Below, piece by piece: positions 27,293-36,259 of a stretch of 64,000 nucleotides of DNA. This DNA comes from JAAYAO01 sp051133435. GTDB lineage: Bacteria > Actinomycetota > Actinomycetes > Propionibacteriales > Propionibacteriaceae. The notes beneath the pieces were generated by a model. The model did not search any database. It was not told where the DNA came from and saw nothing but the letters and a program-made list of their open reading frames with translations. Where the stretch lies: contig NZ_JBPGNY010000001.1 of assembly GCF_051133435.1 (NCBI RefSeq), positions 682,001 to 746,000 on the forward strand. Reading direction: 5' to 3'. Position 1 is the first letter of the stretch. Each line of letters starts with the position of its first letter. A program made the translations under genes and the position numbers.

Positions 27293-27623
27293 CCATGCGT
27301 GGGAATCATCAGAGTTCACCCAGTTGACCCAAGCCTACGCCGATCTGGAGGCGACGGCCGATGCCATCGCCACCAAGGCCGGGGAATCGCCCAACATTTT
27401 GGTCTATGGCCTGTTCTCGATGGGCATCATCGGCTGGTGGATGCAAGTGGCGCAGATAACGGCCACCGACTTCACCAAGGAAACCTCGCGCACGCTGGCA
27501 GCGAGCGGTGCCGCCATCGAAGCCACCCAGCGGGCCTATGACAACACGAATCTCTCGGCCATGGAGAAGGCCGAGGAGGTTGAACAAATTATCGACACGC
27601 TTGAGCAGGAGATTCCCAGATGA
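27285..27623 (+). CDS. EspC/WXG100-like small secreted-type protein
   Basis: 112 residues from the ATG with GGAGG 6 nt upstream. It is mostly helical with a central turn containing WW (residues 51-52). The C-terminal half (AAIEATQRAYDNTN, then an acidic helix) resembles EspC/DUF2580 proteins of ESX loci, whose secretion signal is of YxxxD/E type; here the matching position after Tyr85 is Asn. There is no Sec signal. It overlaps both neighbours (8 bp and ATGA), so the stoichiometry is probably coupled. The family call rests on size, helical pattern and neighbour. Confidence 0.6.
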   Translation: MGNHAWESSEFTQLTQAYADLEATADAIATKAGESPNILVYGLFSMGIIGWWMQVAQITATDFTKETSRTLAASGAAIEATQRAYDNTNLSAMEKAEEVEQIIDTLEQEIPR

Positions 27624-28393
27624 CCGCGTACGACATCGTCGAAGCCGGCGCTGAACTCTTCGACGGTGACATGGGTTTTGATGATGCTGCGGCTGTGGTC
27701 AGCGGCGGCCTGGGCATCCTGGATGTCCTGCTGGATCCGGTGGCAGCAATTATCGGTGCTCCGATCGAGTTTCTGATCAACTGGCTGGTGGAGAATGTCG
27801 CGATTTTCAAGGTGCCGATCGATGCACTGTTAGGCGATCCCGAAGGAATCAAGGCCAATGCCGATCGGTGGACCCAGATCGGCAGCGACACCTTGAATTT
27901 GGGTGCAACCCACGCGACTACGATCAACCTCGTGTCTTCCTGGAAGGGTGATGGATCGGTTGCCTACGCCCGAGTGCATGAAGCTCTGGGCGAGTTCTTC
28001 GAGAAAACTCGGGCCAGTTACGAGCATTTCGCCGACCTCTCGGTGCTCTGCGGGGTGGTGATCGGCGCCATTCGCGAATGGTTGTGGGGAGTCCTGAGTG
28101 ACGAACTCGTCAATTGGGTCACAAAGCTCCTCTACTCCTTGGCGGCTTCCTGGTTCACCTTCGGCACCAGCGTGATGGCCGGTGTCGGCTATGTTCTGGC
28201 CCGCATCATCGCACTGTTGAAGAAATTCGAGGAGAAACTCAGCGGCTTACTGAAGGCCCTGATCAAACTCGCCAAGGACGGCAACGAGATCGCCCAGAGG
28301 ATGATGAAAGCCCTGCGCTTCCTGACCAAGTACGCCGATGGACTGGGCGCTGCCAGCGACGTCCTTACCGGCGCCACGGCCAGCCGCGCCTAA
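27620..28393 (+). CDS. WXG-domain protein with hydrophobic C-terminal half, candidate type VII substrate
   Basis: 257 residues. Residues 78-140 look like a helical hairpin with a central W-x-G turn (SSWKGDGS, W108-G110), as in WXG100/PPE-like type VII substrates. Unusually, hydrophobic stretches occur on both sides (about 25-65 and 140-200), and the end is a Lys-rich helix (LLKKFEEKLSGLLKALIKLA). No toxin domain with recognisable catalytic residues follows. It could be a membrane-interacting effector or a structural partner of the upstream small protein. Part of a five-gene cassette with no ESX machinery genes in the window. Confidence 0.6.
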   Translation: MTAYDIVEAGAELFDGDMGFDDAAAVVSGGLGILDVLLDPVAAIIGAPIEFLINWLVENVAIFKVPIDALLGDPEGIKANADRWTQIGSDTLNLGATHATTINLVSSWKGDGSVAYARVHEALGEFFEKTRASYEHFADLSVLCGVVIGAIREWLWGVLSDELVNWVTKLLYSLAASWFTFGTSVMAGVGYVLARIIALLKKFEEKLSGLLKALIKLAKDGNEIAQRMMKALRFLTKYADGLGAASDVLTGATASRA

Positions 28394-28400
28394 ACTCGCG

Positions 28401-29039
28401 ATGAGTCGGTCAGCCCGGCGCAGGGCAGCCAACCGAGCTGCGACCGACCGGGTCGTCGCATCGCTGCAGACGCCGAAAGCCGAGGCGATCAACCGCCATT
28501 TCCCCACCTGGCTGGTATTGACGATCGCTGCGGTCGGTCTGCTGAGCCTGGTGGCAGGGATGTACGCCGCGTCCAGCTTCTCGTACCGGCTCGGGGCGGC
28601 TCCGAGCACGACGCTGGTACGCACCGGCGAGGCGACCATCGAGTCCTGTGGTCACAGCTGGTGGCCGCACTATGTCCCAACATGCACCGCCCGGGTGACC
28701 TGGGATTCCGACCCGCGACCGTTTCCCAAACTGCGAACGGCCGGCGATGACGTGATCGAGGTGCACCCGCTCCGGGAGGTGTCCGGGACGATCAGGGTCA
28801 CCTCCTACGTCGACAACTCGATGACGTTGGCCCGACCGAGGCTGTGGGGTGATCCGGACGAATGGGTGGTGCCCGCCGACACCCCGGTCGGTCACTCCCG
28901 ATACCGGTGGCTCGGCGACCTGCTGCACATCGTGCTGCCGCTGGGCCTGCCCGCGGTCACGGTGTCGATGCTCAGCGGTCCGGTGATGCGCCGGGCCCGC
29001 CGGGCGGCGGCGAACGAAGCGGACGACCGGACTGTCTGA
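28401..29039 (+). CDS. Two-helix membrane protein of unknown function
   Basis: 212 residues from the ATG 7 bp after the previous stop. Membrane helices lie at about 36-58 (WLVLTIAAVGLLSLVAGMYA) and 173-192, and the basic termini suggest both ends are cytoplasmic. The loop between, about 110 residues, would be outside and has two Cys (SCGHSWWPHYVPTC) that may form a disulfide. It closes the type VII-like cassette. No family recognised. Confidence 0.65.
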   Translation: MSRSARRRAANRAATDRVVASLQTPKAEAINRHFPTWLVLTIAAVGLLSLVAGMYAASSFSYRLGAAPSTTLVRTGEATIESCGHSWWPHYVPTCTARVTWDSDPRPFPKLRTAGDDVIEVHPLREVSGTIRVTSYVDNSMTLARPRLWGDPDEWVVPADTPVGHSRYRWLGDLLHIVLPLGLPAVTVSMLSGPVMRRARRAAANEADDRTV

Positions 29040-29074
29040 GGGCCGGTCAAGCTGCGCCTGCGGCCGGTTCGTGG

Positions 29075-29086
29075 CAGGCTATCGGG
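29075..29086 (+). promoter_or_regulatory. Leaderless-type -10 of menG
   Basis: CAGGCT at 29075-29080, then 6 bases, then the GTG start at 29087. It supports the choice of the GTG start and separates menG from the preceding cassette (47 bp gap). Confidence 0.4.
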
Positions 29087-29788
29087 GTGTCTCGAGCCGA
29101 CTACCGCGCCACTTTGGCCAAACGCCGCAACGATGTGGCGACCATGTTCGACGGGGTGGCCCAGCGCTACGACCTGGTGAACGAACTGCTCTCCTTCGGG
29201 CAGGCCAACCGTTGGCGACCCAAGGTGGTCGAGGCGATCGACCCGAAACCGGGCGAGGTGATCCTGGATCTGGCCGCCGGCACCGGCACCTCCTCGCGAC
29301 CGATCGCCGACCTGGGTGCGACCGTGGTCGCGACCGACCTGTCGCTCGGCATGTTGGCCGTGGGCAAGCAGCGCCAACCCGATCTGACCTTCATCGCCGG
29401 GGACGCGCTGCGGCTGCCGTTCGCCGACGATGCCTTCGATGCAGTGACGATTTCGTTCGGGATCCGCAACTTCGAGGACACCGAGGCCGCGCTGGTCGAG
29501 TTGCGCCGGATCACCCGTCCCGGGGGCCGCTTGGTGATCTGTGAGTTCTCCACCCCGACCTGGGCCCCGTTCCGCACCGTGTACCAGAACTACCTGATGG
29601 CCGCCCTGCCGACGGTGGCGCGGGCCGCGGCGTCCAACCCCACCGCCTATGTCTACCTGGCCGAGTCGATCCGGGCCTGGCCGAACCAGGAGCAGTTGGC
29701 CGCCATGCTCAGCGACGCGGGGTGGCGTTCGGTGCAGTGGCGCAACCTCAGCGCCGGCATCGTGGCCGTGCATCGCGGCTGGGCGTGA
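29087..29788 (+). CDS. menG: Demethylmenaquinone methyltransferase
   Basis: 233 residues. A class I SAM methyltransferase of the UbiE/MenG type, with FDGVAQRYDLVNELLSFGQ at the N-terminus, the SAM loop ILDLAAGTGTSS, and the later motif AVTISFGIRNFEDTEAAL. It carries out the last step of menaquinone synthesis. The GTG start was chosen because the coding similarity begins there and a leaderless-type promoter precedes it. Confidence 0.94.
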   Translation: MSRADYRATLAKRRNDVATMFDGVAQRYDLVNELLSFGQANRWRPKVVEAIDPKPGEVILDLAAGTGTSSRPIADLGATVVATDLSLGMLAVGKQRQPDLTFIAGDALRLPFADDAFDAVTISFGIRNFEDTEAALVELRRITRPGGRLVICEFSTPTWAPFRTVYQNYLMAALPTVARAAASNPTAYVYLAESIRAWPNQEQLAAMLSDAGWRSVQWRNLSAGIVAVHRGWA

Positions 29789-29809
29789 ACGAACGGCCAA
29801 CTTCATCCG

Positions 29810-31540
29810 ATGACTTTCTTTCTCGATTCCTACGCCGCCCGTAGTTGTGCGGTGAAAACCCACAATCACTTCAACCCCCGCGTCGATCTGCCGGTGGGTG
29901 AGGACGATCCGGCCCTGGACGAGTTGTTCGAGGGCGGTCTGGCCTACGAGGAGCAGGTGCTGCGCCGGTTGCTGGCCGACTTCGACGGCACGGTGGCCGA
30001 CCTGCGTCCGCTCAACGACGAACCCGGCCCGGTACAAACCGACGCGAGCCTGGCCGCCATGGCCGAAGGGGTCGAGGTGATCATCGGCCCCCTGTTGCCC
30101 GCCGATCCGATGGGTCACCGCTCGGGCCGTCCCGATCTGCTGGTGCGCGGACAAGACAACGGTGATCGGCACGGCTATCACCCGGTCGAGGTGAAGTTCC
30201 ACAAGGTCCACGAGCGCCGCAAGTCGGGACGCAACAGCACCTGGACGCTGCCCTGTTCCCCGGCCACCAACCCCCGCCCGGAGGCGGCCGAGCAGATCGA
30301 TGATGTGGTGTTTCGCACCAGCCGGGAGGCCGACCTGTTGCAGGTGGCCCATTACTGGCGGCTGTTGGGGGCCTCCGGTCATGCCGCCGGTGGCCGGCCG
30401 ACCGCCGGGGTGATCGGCATCGACGACGTGCTCTGGCCCGGCAGCGACGACACCGTGCGGGTGGTGACCTGGGTCGACCTGGAAGAACCCTTCCTGCGGA
30501 CCTTCTCCCGCTCGGCCGAGTCGGGGTGGACGAAACGGTCGGTGCTGGAACGTTACGACCACGAGCACGGTTTCCGGGTGCAGGTGGCCCGCAATGCCCT
30601 GGCCCAGAACCGGGTTGAGCCTCCCCCTCCGCTGGTGCATCCGATCGTGGTGAAGGAATGCCGCACCTGCCCGTGGTGGGCACATTGCCGTCCGCTGCTG
30701 GACGATGACGACATCTCGCTGCGGATCGATCGCTCCCCCCTGGACGTGCGCGAAATCGGGGCGCTGCGCCAACTCGGGATTCGCACCATCACCGACCTGG
30801 CCGGGGTGGATGCCGACGAGTTGATGCAGCGCTACCTGCCCGAGGTCTCGCACAAGGATCAAGCCGAGGAACGGTTGCGACTGGCGGTGCGCCGGGCCAA
30901 CCTGCTGGTGCGCGGGGTGACCTTGGAGCGGCTCTCCACCCCCCGGATCGAGTTGCCCGAGGTCGACATCGAGATCGACTTCGACATCGAGACCTCCAGT
31001 GACGACCGGGTGTACCTGTGGGGATTCCTGGTCACCGACCGGCGCACCGGAGCCGAGCCGGAGTACGTCCATGTCTCGGCCTGGGAGGACCTGGACGATG
31101 CCGCCGAGGCGGAGCTGGCGCATCGAGCCGCCCGCTGGCTGCTCGATCGCCTCGAGGGCGATGCCTCGGTGCGGATCTACCACTACTCCCACTTCGAGGC
31201 CATCCGGTTGCGGCAGTTGGCCGACCGCACCGGTGACCCGGTGTTGGCCCGGGTGTGCGACCACATCGACAGCCACTTCGTGGACCTCTACGCGGTGGTG
31301 AAACAACAGTGGTTCGGCACCAACGGCCTGGGTCTGAAGGTGCTGGCCGCCGAGGGGCCCGGGTTCACCTGGCGCGATGACGCCCCCGGTGGGCTCAACT
31401 CGCAGGCATGGTTCGACGAGGCCTCCCATGCCGATGACCCGTCGCTGCGGGATCTGGCCCGGGTGCGGGTCTTGGAGTACAACGAGGACGATGTGCGCGC
31501 CACCCACGCGGTGCGGGCCTGGCTGCGCGAGAACGACTGA
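29810..31540 (+). CDS. TM0106-family RecB-like nuclease
   Basis: 576 residues. The N-terminal half is a RecB/Cas4-like nuclease, with RPDLLV and HPVEVKFHK giving the Asp and Glu-x-Lys of the active site. A cysteine set CRTCPWWAHC follows, as in iron-sulfur Cas4-like nucleases. The C-terminal half is an RNase H-like exonuclease fold with FDIETSSDDRVYLWGF and YNEDDVRATHAV. The biological role of the family is not established. It is convergent with menD, with 2 bp between. Confidence 0.85.
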   Translation: MTFFLDSYAARSCAVKTHNHFNPRVDLPVGEDDPALDELFEGGLAYEEQVLRRLLADFDGTVADLRPLNDEPGPVQTDASLAAMAEGVEVIIGPLLPADPMGHRSGRPDLLVRGQDNGDRHGYHPVEVKFHKVHERRKSGRNSTWTLPCSPATNPRPEAAEQIDDVVFRTSREADLLQVAHYWRLLGASGHAAGGRPTAGVIGIDDVLWPGSDDTVRVVTWVDLEEPFLRTFSRSAESGWTKRSVLERYDHEHGFRVQVARNALAQNRVEPPPPLVHPIVVKECRTCPWWAHCRPLLDDDDISLRIDRSPLDVREIGALRQLGIRTITDLAGVDADELMQRYLPEVSHKDQAEERLRLAVRRANLLVRGVTLERLSTPRIELPEVDIEIDFDIETSSDDRVYLWGFLVTDRRTGAEPEYVHVSAWEDLDDAAEAELAHRAARWLLDRLEGDASVRIYHYSHFEAIRLRQLADRTGDPVLARVCDHIDSHFVDLYAVVKQQWFGTNGLGLKVLAAEGPGFTWRDDAPGGLNSQAWFDEASHADDPSLRDLARVRVLEYNEDDVRATHAVRAWLREND

Positions 31541-31542
31541 GT

Positions 31543-33153
31543 TCAGCGCGCCAGGGCGGTCAGGGCCGCGGCCAGGTCGCGGCGATGATCGCGGCGCAAC
31601 CGCACCTCCACCATCTCCGTACCGGACGGATCGCTCGCCAGGGCATCGGTGATGCCTTCGGCGGTGTCCTCGCAGCGGTGGGTCCAGCCGTAGGCGGCCG
31701 CCAGTGCGGCCAGGTCGACCCGGTGCGGGGTGGCGAAGGTGCGTTCGAAGACTGCGGCATGGGCCGGGGCGCCCTGTTCGAGAATGTGGAAGATCGATCC
31801 GCCGTCGTCGTTGCCGATCACCAACCGCAGGTTCGGACGCGGTTCGCTCGGCCCGATCAGGAGCCCACCGGCATCGTGCAGGGCGGTGATATCGCCCAGC
31901 AACACCGTGGTCGGGGTGGCGGTGCCCAGCGCGATTCCGGCGGCGGTGGAGATCGTGCCGTCGATACCGGCCAGGCCGCGGTTGGCCCAGACCGTCGCGG
32001 GTTCGTCGACGATCGGGGCCAGGTCGGCGTCCCGGATCAACTGCGATGCCCCGAACATCAGGTTGCCGCGGGTGTGTTCGACCACCAGCGCAGCCAGGGT
32101 GTGCCCGTCCAGGTGGCCGAGGCCGGTCAGGTGCTCGGTGACGGCTGCGCCCAGGCGCTGGTCGGCGTCGGCCCAGTCGGCAGCCCAGGCCGGATCGCCC
32201 GGGGCGAAGTCGACCCCGGCGACCACCCGACCGACCCGGTGCCCGGGGTCGGGCCAGTCGCCGCGGGTGTTGGCCACGATCACCTCGACGTCGTCGCGGG
32301 CCAGCAGGCCGCTGACCGGTCGCGACAGGGTGGGCCGGCCGACGACCACGACCCGTTCGATCCGGCCCCCGAGTTCGGTGCCGAGCAGCAGCCGGTAGGT
32401 CGCGATCGCCCCGGGCAGCCGGGCATTGCTGGACGGCTCGGCCAGCACCGGAATCCCGGCCTCGCGGGCCGCGGCGTGGGCGGCGCGTCCGGTGGCCGGA
32501 TCGGTGTCGCCGACCAGCAACACCGTGCGCGGGCCGGCGACGAGGTGTTCGGGTTCGGGCACCGGCGCCGCGGCGATCGCGATCTGCGAGCCCGGGGTGG
32601 GGGTCCAGGTGTCGTCGGGTACCAGCGGGCTCGCGAAGCCGACATTGCAGTGCACCGGGCCGGGGTCGGCACCGACCCGTCCGGTGGCCCGGGCCAACAG
32701 CCGGTGCACCTGATGGCGGACGGTCGCCTCGTCGCCGATGCCGGTTTCCAGCCGGGTGTCGGCCCGGACGAAACGGCCGAAGGCCTGGTCGTGGCGGGTG
32801 GCCTGATTGACTCCGGCGTCCAGATGATCGAGCGGACGGTCGGCACTCAGCACCACCAACGGCACGCCGGCATGCGCGGCCTCCCAGACCGCCGGGGTCA
32901 GGTTCGCCACCGCGGTACCGGAGGTGGTGATCACCGGCACCGGACGGCCGGTCGACTTGGCCAGACCGAGCGCCAGGAAGGCCGCATCGCGCTCGTCGAT
33001 GCGCACATGCAACCGCAGCAGGCCCGCGGCATCGGCGGCGTGCGTGGCGAAGGCGAAGGGGGCATTGCGTGATCCGGGGGCGAGCACCGCCTCGCGCACC
33101 CCGGCGCCGAGCAGGCTCGCGACGACGGCGCGGGCCAGCGTGGTGGCGTTCAT
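31543..33153 (-). CDS. menD: 2-succinyl-5-enolpyruvyl-6-hydroxy-3-cyclohexene-1-carboxylate synthase
   Basis: 536 residues. A thiamine-diphosphate enzyme with the MenD N-terminal motif LAPGSRNAPFA, a central domain with RPLDHLDAGVNQATRH, and the ThDP loop GDITALHDAGGLL with IGNDDGGSIFHILEQ. It joins isochorismate and 2-oxoglutarate. The ATG overlaps the menC stop as ATGA, so the two are coupled and share the menC promoter. Confidence 0.96.
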   Translation of the reverse strand: MNATTLARAVVASLLGAGVREAVLAPGSRNAPFAFATHAADAAGLLRLHVRIDERDAAFLALGLAKSTGRPVPVITTSGTAVANLTPAVWEAAHAGVPLVVLSADRPLDHLDAGVNQATRHDQAFGRFVRADTRLETGIGDEATVRHQVHRLLARATGRVGADPGPVHCNVGFASPLVPDDTWTPTPGSQIAIAAAPVPEPEHLVAGPRTVLLVGDTDPATGRAAHAAAREAGIPVLAEPSSNARLPGAIATYRLLLGTELGGRIERVVVVGRPTLSRPVSGLLARDDVEVIVANTRGDWPDPGHRVGRVVAGVDFAPGDPAWAADWADADQRLGAAVTEHLTGLGHLDGHTLAALVVEHTRGNLMFGASQLIRDADLAPIVDEPATVWANRGLAGIDGTISTAAGIALGTATPTTVLLGDITALHDAGGLLIGPSEPRPNLRLVIGNDDGGSIFHILEQGAPAHAAVFERTFATPHRVDLAALAAAYGWTHRCEDTAEGITDALASDPSGTEMVEVRLRRDHRRDLAAALTALAR

Positions 33154-34151
33154 CGGTGCGCTCCTGTCTGCCGGGCGAGTTGTTCGGTTTCGAGCAGGCG
33201 CTGCCGCCACCAGTCGATTCGTTCCGATGGGGCGTCGGCGCGGGTCAGGTCGTCGTCGGTGACCTCGGGACGGTGCACCGGAAGGTGTCCGTCGATCGGC
33301 ACCAGGGCGTCGGCGGTCAGGTCCTCGACGAACAGGTTGCTGGTGGCCAACCCACAGGCGAAGGGCAACTCGGGCAGGGCTGCGGCCAGAGCCACCCCGG
33401 CGGCCAGCCCGATGGACGATTCGAGGGCGCTGGAGACCACCACCGGCAGGCCGAGGGTGTCGGCCAGTTCCAGGCAGCGGCGCACTCCCCCGAGCGGCTG
33501 CACCTTGAGCACCGCGATGTCGGCGGCTGCCAGGGCCACCACCCGTTCGGGGTCACCGGAGCGGCGGATCGACTCGTCGGCGGCGATCGGCACGTCGATA
33601 CCGGACGAGGCGAGTCGGCTGCGCAGCTCGGCGAGCTCCTCGACCGTGGCGCAGGGTTGTTCGACGTATTCCAGGTCAAGGTGACGCAGCGCGCGGATCG
33701 CGGCCATCGCCTCGTCCACCGTCCAGGCCCCGTTGGCATCGACCCGCACCTTGCCGCCGGCCCCCAACCCGGCATGGGTGGCCTCGACCCGGGCCTGGTC
33801 CTCGGCCAGGGTGGCGCGCGGGTCGGCGACCTTCACCTTCGCTGTGCGGCAGCCCGAACCGGCGGCAAGATCGTGGGCCACCTGGGGTTCGACCACCGGA
33901 ATGGTCACGTTCACCGGCACCCGGTCGCGCACCGGGGCCGGCCATCCGTCGAAGGCGGCCTCACGGGCCGCGGCCAGCCAGGGCACAATCTCCGTCCCGG
34001 TGTATTCCAGGAAGGGGCTCCATTCGCCCCAACCGGCCGGGCCGCGGAAGACCAATCCCTCCCGCACCCGGATGCCGCGGAATTGGGTGTGCAGTGCCAA
34101 TTGGAAGACCCGAAACGGTTGCTGGTGCACGGGTTCGGCGGCATGCGACAT
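33150..34151 (-). CDS. menC: o-Succinylbenzoate synthase
   Basis: 333 residues, enolase superfamily. The catalytic Lys pair is in AKVKVAD, the metal ligands are RVDANGAW, EYVEQPC and AADESI, and the second Lys is in AVLKVQPLGG. It dehydrates the MenD/MenH product. The start is ATG at 34151, with a leaderless-type -10 (TAGGCT) 7 nt upstream that overlaps the menE promoter on the other strand. Confidence 0.94.
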   Translation of the reverse strand: MSHAAEPVHQQPFRVFQLALHTQFRGIRVREGLVFRGPAGWGEWSPFLEYTGTEIVPWLAAAREAAFDGWPAPVRDRVPVNVTIPVVEPQVAHDLAAGSGCRTAKVKVADPRATLAEDQARVEATHAGLGAGGKVRVDANGAWTVDEAMAAIRALRHLDLEYVEQPCATVEELAELRSRLASSGIDVPIAADESIRRSGDPERVVALAAADIAVLKVQPLGGVRRCLELADTLGLPVVVSSALESSIGLAAGVALAAALPELPFACGLATSNLFVEDLTADALVPIDGHLPVHRPEVTDDDLTRADAPSERIDWWRQRLLETEQLARQTGAHR

Positions 34152-34169
34152 GGGGCTTAGCCTAGGGCC
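34152..34169. promoter_or_regulatory. Overlapping divergent promoters of menC and menE
   Basis: The whole intergenic region is 18 bp. On the plus strand TAGCCT (34158-34163) lies 6 nt before the menE GTG. On the minus strand TAGGCT (34164-34159) lies 7 nt before the menC ATG. The two hexamers share five base pairs, so both -10 elements use the same DNA, and both -35 regions must lie inside the opposite coding sequence. Confidence 0.6.
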
Positions 34170-35348
34170 GTGACCCGACAGCCACCGCGCACCCGGCCCG
34201 CACGCGGCCTGCGTCCGATCGACACCGGCGATCTCGCCGCGGTGGTGACGGCCCTGAAAGCAGCCCTGGACGGTGGTGGCCCGGCGATCGCACCCCTGCC
34301 CACCGAGCCGGGTGAGCGGCACCGCACGCTGACCATGTGCGCCCCCGGGCAACCCCTCGAATCGGACGTGGCCGCGGTGGTCGGCACCTCCGGTTCGACG
34401 GGCAGCCCGAAGGGGGTGATGCTGTCGGCCGAGGCAATCACCGCCGGCGCCGAATCCACCCACCGCGCACTGTCCGGGCCGGGTGCCTGGCATCTTGCCC
34501 TGCCGGCGCACTATGTGGCCGGGCTGATGGTGATCGCCCGGACGGTGGTGGCCGGTACCGACCTGGTGCCGGTCGCGGCCGACCTCAGCGATCTGAGCGC
34601 GCGCACGAGCGGACCCAACTATCTGTCCCTGGTACCCACCCAACTGCGCCGGGCTCGCGCGGATGCGGCACTGGTCGAACGGCTGGCCCGCTTCGATGCG
34701 GTGCTGGTCGGGGGTGCGGCCAGCACGCCCGAGGAATTGGCTTGGTGGGCCGACAACGGGGTGCGGATCGTCACCACCTACGGGATGAGCGAAACCAGCG
34801 GCGGCTGCGTTTACAACGGACTCCCCCTGTCCGGGGTCGAGGTCGAGTTGGCCGCGGACGACCGGGTGCTGATCACCGGCGAGGTCGTGTTCTCCGGCTA
34901 CCGGCTGCGTCCCGACCTGACCGCCGAAGTACTGCAGGACGCCGGGGGCCGGCGCCGGTTCCGCACCAGCGACCGCGGCCGGTGGGTGGACGGGCGGCTG
35001 CAGATTCTGGGTCGGGTCGACGACGTGATCATCAGTGGCGGAATCAACGTCGATCTGGCCGAGGTGGAACGGGTCGCGCAACGCGTGCTGGCCGACCCGT
35101 CCCTGGTGGCGGTCGGGCTGCCGGACCCCGAATGGGGCACGATCGTCGCCCTCTTCGGACCCGAACTCGACGACCCGGCGACGGTGCGCGAGGCACTGGC
35201 CGACCACCTGTCCCGGGCCGCGCTGCCGCGCGCGATCGGACGCGGTGAGCCACCCCTGACCTCCGGTGGCAAAATCGACCGTCGGGAAATCGTTCGGCGC
35301 TGGACCATGCAGCACCGGGCCGACGTCGGCGGAGGAGAACAACTGTGA
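34170..35348 (+). CDS. menE: o-Succinylbenzoate-CoA ligase (AMP-forming)
   Basis: 392 residues, short for the acyl-CoA ligase superfamily but normal for actinobacterial MenE. The P-loop is VVGTSGSTGSPKGVML, the A5-type motif is TYGMSETSGGC, the hinge is TSDRGRWVDGRLQILGRVDD, and the C-terminal catalytic Lys is in TSGGKIDRR. It activates o-succinylbenzoate. Its stop overlaps the menA GTG start. Confidence 0.93.
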   Translation: MTRQPPRTRPARGLRPIDTGDLAAVVTALKAALDGGGPAIAPLPTEPGERHRTLTMCAPGQPLESDVAAVVGTSGSTGSPKGVMLSAEAITAGAESTHRALSGPGAWHLALPAHYVAGLMVIARTVVAGTDLVPVAADLSDLSARTSGPNYLSLVPTQLRRARADAALVERLARFDAVLVGGAASTPEELAWWADNGVRIVTTYGMSETSGGCVYNGLPLSGVEVELAADDRVLITGEVVFSGYRLRPDLTAEVLQDAGGRRRFRTSDRGRWVDGRLQILGRVDDVIISGGINVDLAEVERVAQRVLADPSLVAVGLPDPEWGTIVALFGPELDDPATVREALADHLSRAALPRAIGRGEPPLTSGGKIDRREIVRRWTMQHRADVGGGEQL

Positions 35349-36229
35349 GCGGGCTGGCTGCCTGGGTCGAAGGGGCCCGTTTGCGAACCCTGCCCGCGGC
35401 CGTCGCCCCGGTTTTCGCCGGTGCCGGGGTGGCCTGGTGGGCCGGCGGATTCAACCTCGGCAAGGCGCTGCTGTGTGCGGTGGTGGCCCTGGCCCTGCAG
35501 ATCGGGGTGAACTTCGCCAACGACTACTCCGACGGCATTCGCGGCACCGACGACGAACGGCGGATCGGCCCGCAGCGGCTGGTCGGTTCGGGCGCGGCCT
35601 CACCCCGGGCGGTGAAGCTGGCCGCCTTCGGCTGTTTCGCCCTGGCCGGGCTGGCCGGGCTGGCCCTGACCTGGTGGACCGGGCACTGGTTCCTGCTGGC
35701 CATCGGTGCGGCAGCCGTGCTGGCCGCCTGGTTCTACACCGGCGGCCCGAAACCGTACGGCTACCTCGGCCTGGGTGAGGTCTTCGTCTTCCTGTTCTTC
35801 GGGCTGGTGGCGGTCAACGGCACCACCTTCGTGATGCTCGACCGGATCTCGTGGGCCAGTTGGTGGGCCTCGATCGCGATCGGCAGTTTCGCCTGCGCGA
35901 TTCTGGTCGCCAACAATCTGCGCGACATCGCCGGTGACCGTCAGGTCGGCAAGCACACCCTGGCCACCCGGTTGGGCGACCGCGGCACCCGTAGTTTCTT
36001 CATCGGCCTGCTGGTGATTGCGACCGCCGGCGTGGTGGCGGTGGCCCTGGCCAGCACGATCTGGGCGCTGTTCGGGCTGATCTTCCTGCCGCTGCTGGTG
36101 AACCCGGTGCGCAGCCTGATCGGTGGGGCACGTGGGTTGGCGCTGATCGGGGTGCTGAAAATGACCGGCATCGCCGAGTTGCTGTGCGGGGTGGGGCTGT
36201 TCTTCGGGTTCGTGGTCGGCGCGGCCTGA
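35345..36229 (+). CDS. menA: 1,4-Dihydroxy-2-naphthoate polyprenyltransferase
   Basis: 294 residues, an UbiA-family integral membrane enzyme with about nine helices. The first Asp-rich motif is NFANDYSDGIRGTD and the second is NNLRDIAGDRQVGK. It attaches the polyprenyl chain, probably made by the synthase at 4561-5550, to the naphthoate ring. GTG start coupled to menE (GTGA). Confidence 0.95.
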   Translation: MSGLAAWVEGARLRTLPAAVAPVFAGAGVAWWAGGFNLGKALLCAVVALALQIGVNFANDYSDGIRGTDDERRIGPQRLVGSGAASPRAVKLAAFGCFALAGLAGLALTWWTGHWFLLAIGAAAVLAAWFYTGGPKPYGYLGLGEVFVFLFFGLVAVNGTTFVMLDRISWASWWASIAIGSFACAILVANNLRDIAGDRQVGKHTLATRLGDRGTRSFFIGLLVIATAGVVAVALASTIWALFGLIFLPLLVNPVRSLIGGARGLALIGVLKMTGIAELLCGVGLFFGFVVGAA

Positions 36230-36247
36230 CCCTGTCGGCGACGCAGG

Positions 36248-36259
36248 TAGGATTTGGGC
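36248..36259 (+). promoter_or_regulatory. Leaderless-type -10 of the PLDc_N gene
   Basis: TAGGAT at 36248-36253, then 6 bases, then ATG at 36260. It supports the downstream ATG as start rather than the TTG at 36254. Confidence 0.5.

Noticed and set aside
28892..31507. 871-residue minus-strand frame over menG and the TM0106 nuclease
   Set aside because: It is antisense to two clear genes and of shadow-type composition (QRVGHPHGGG-like). Stop codons are rare here because of GC content, so length alone is not evidence.
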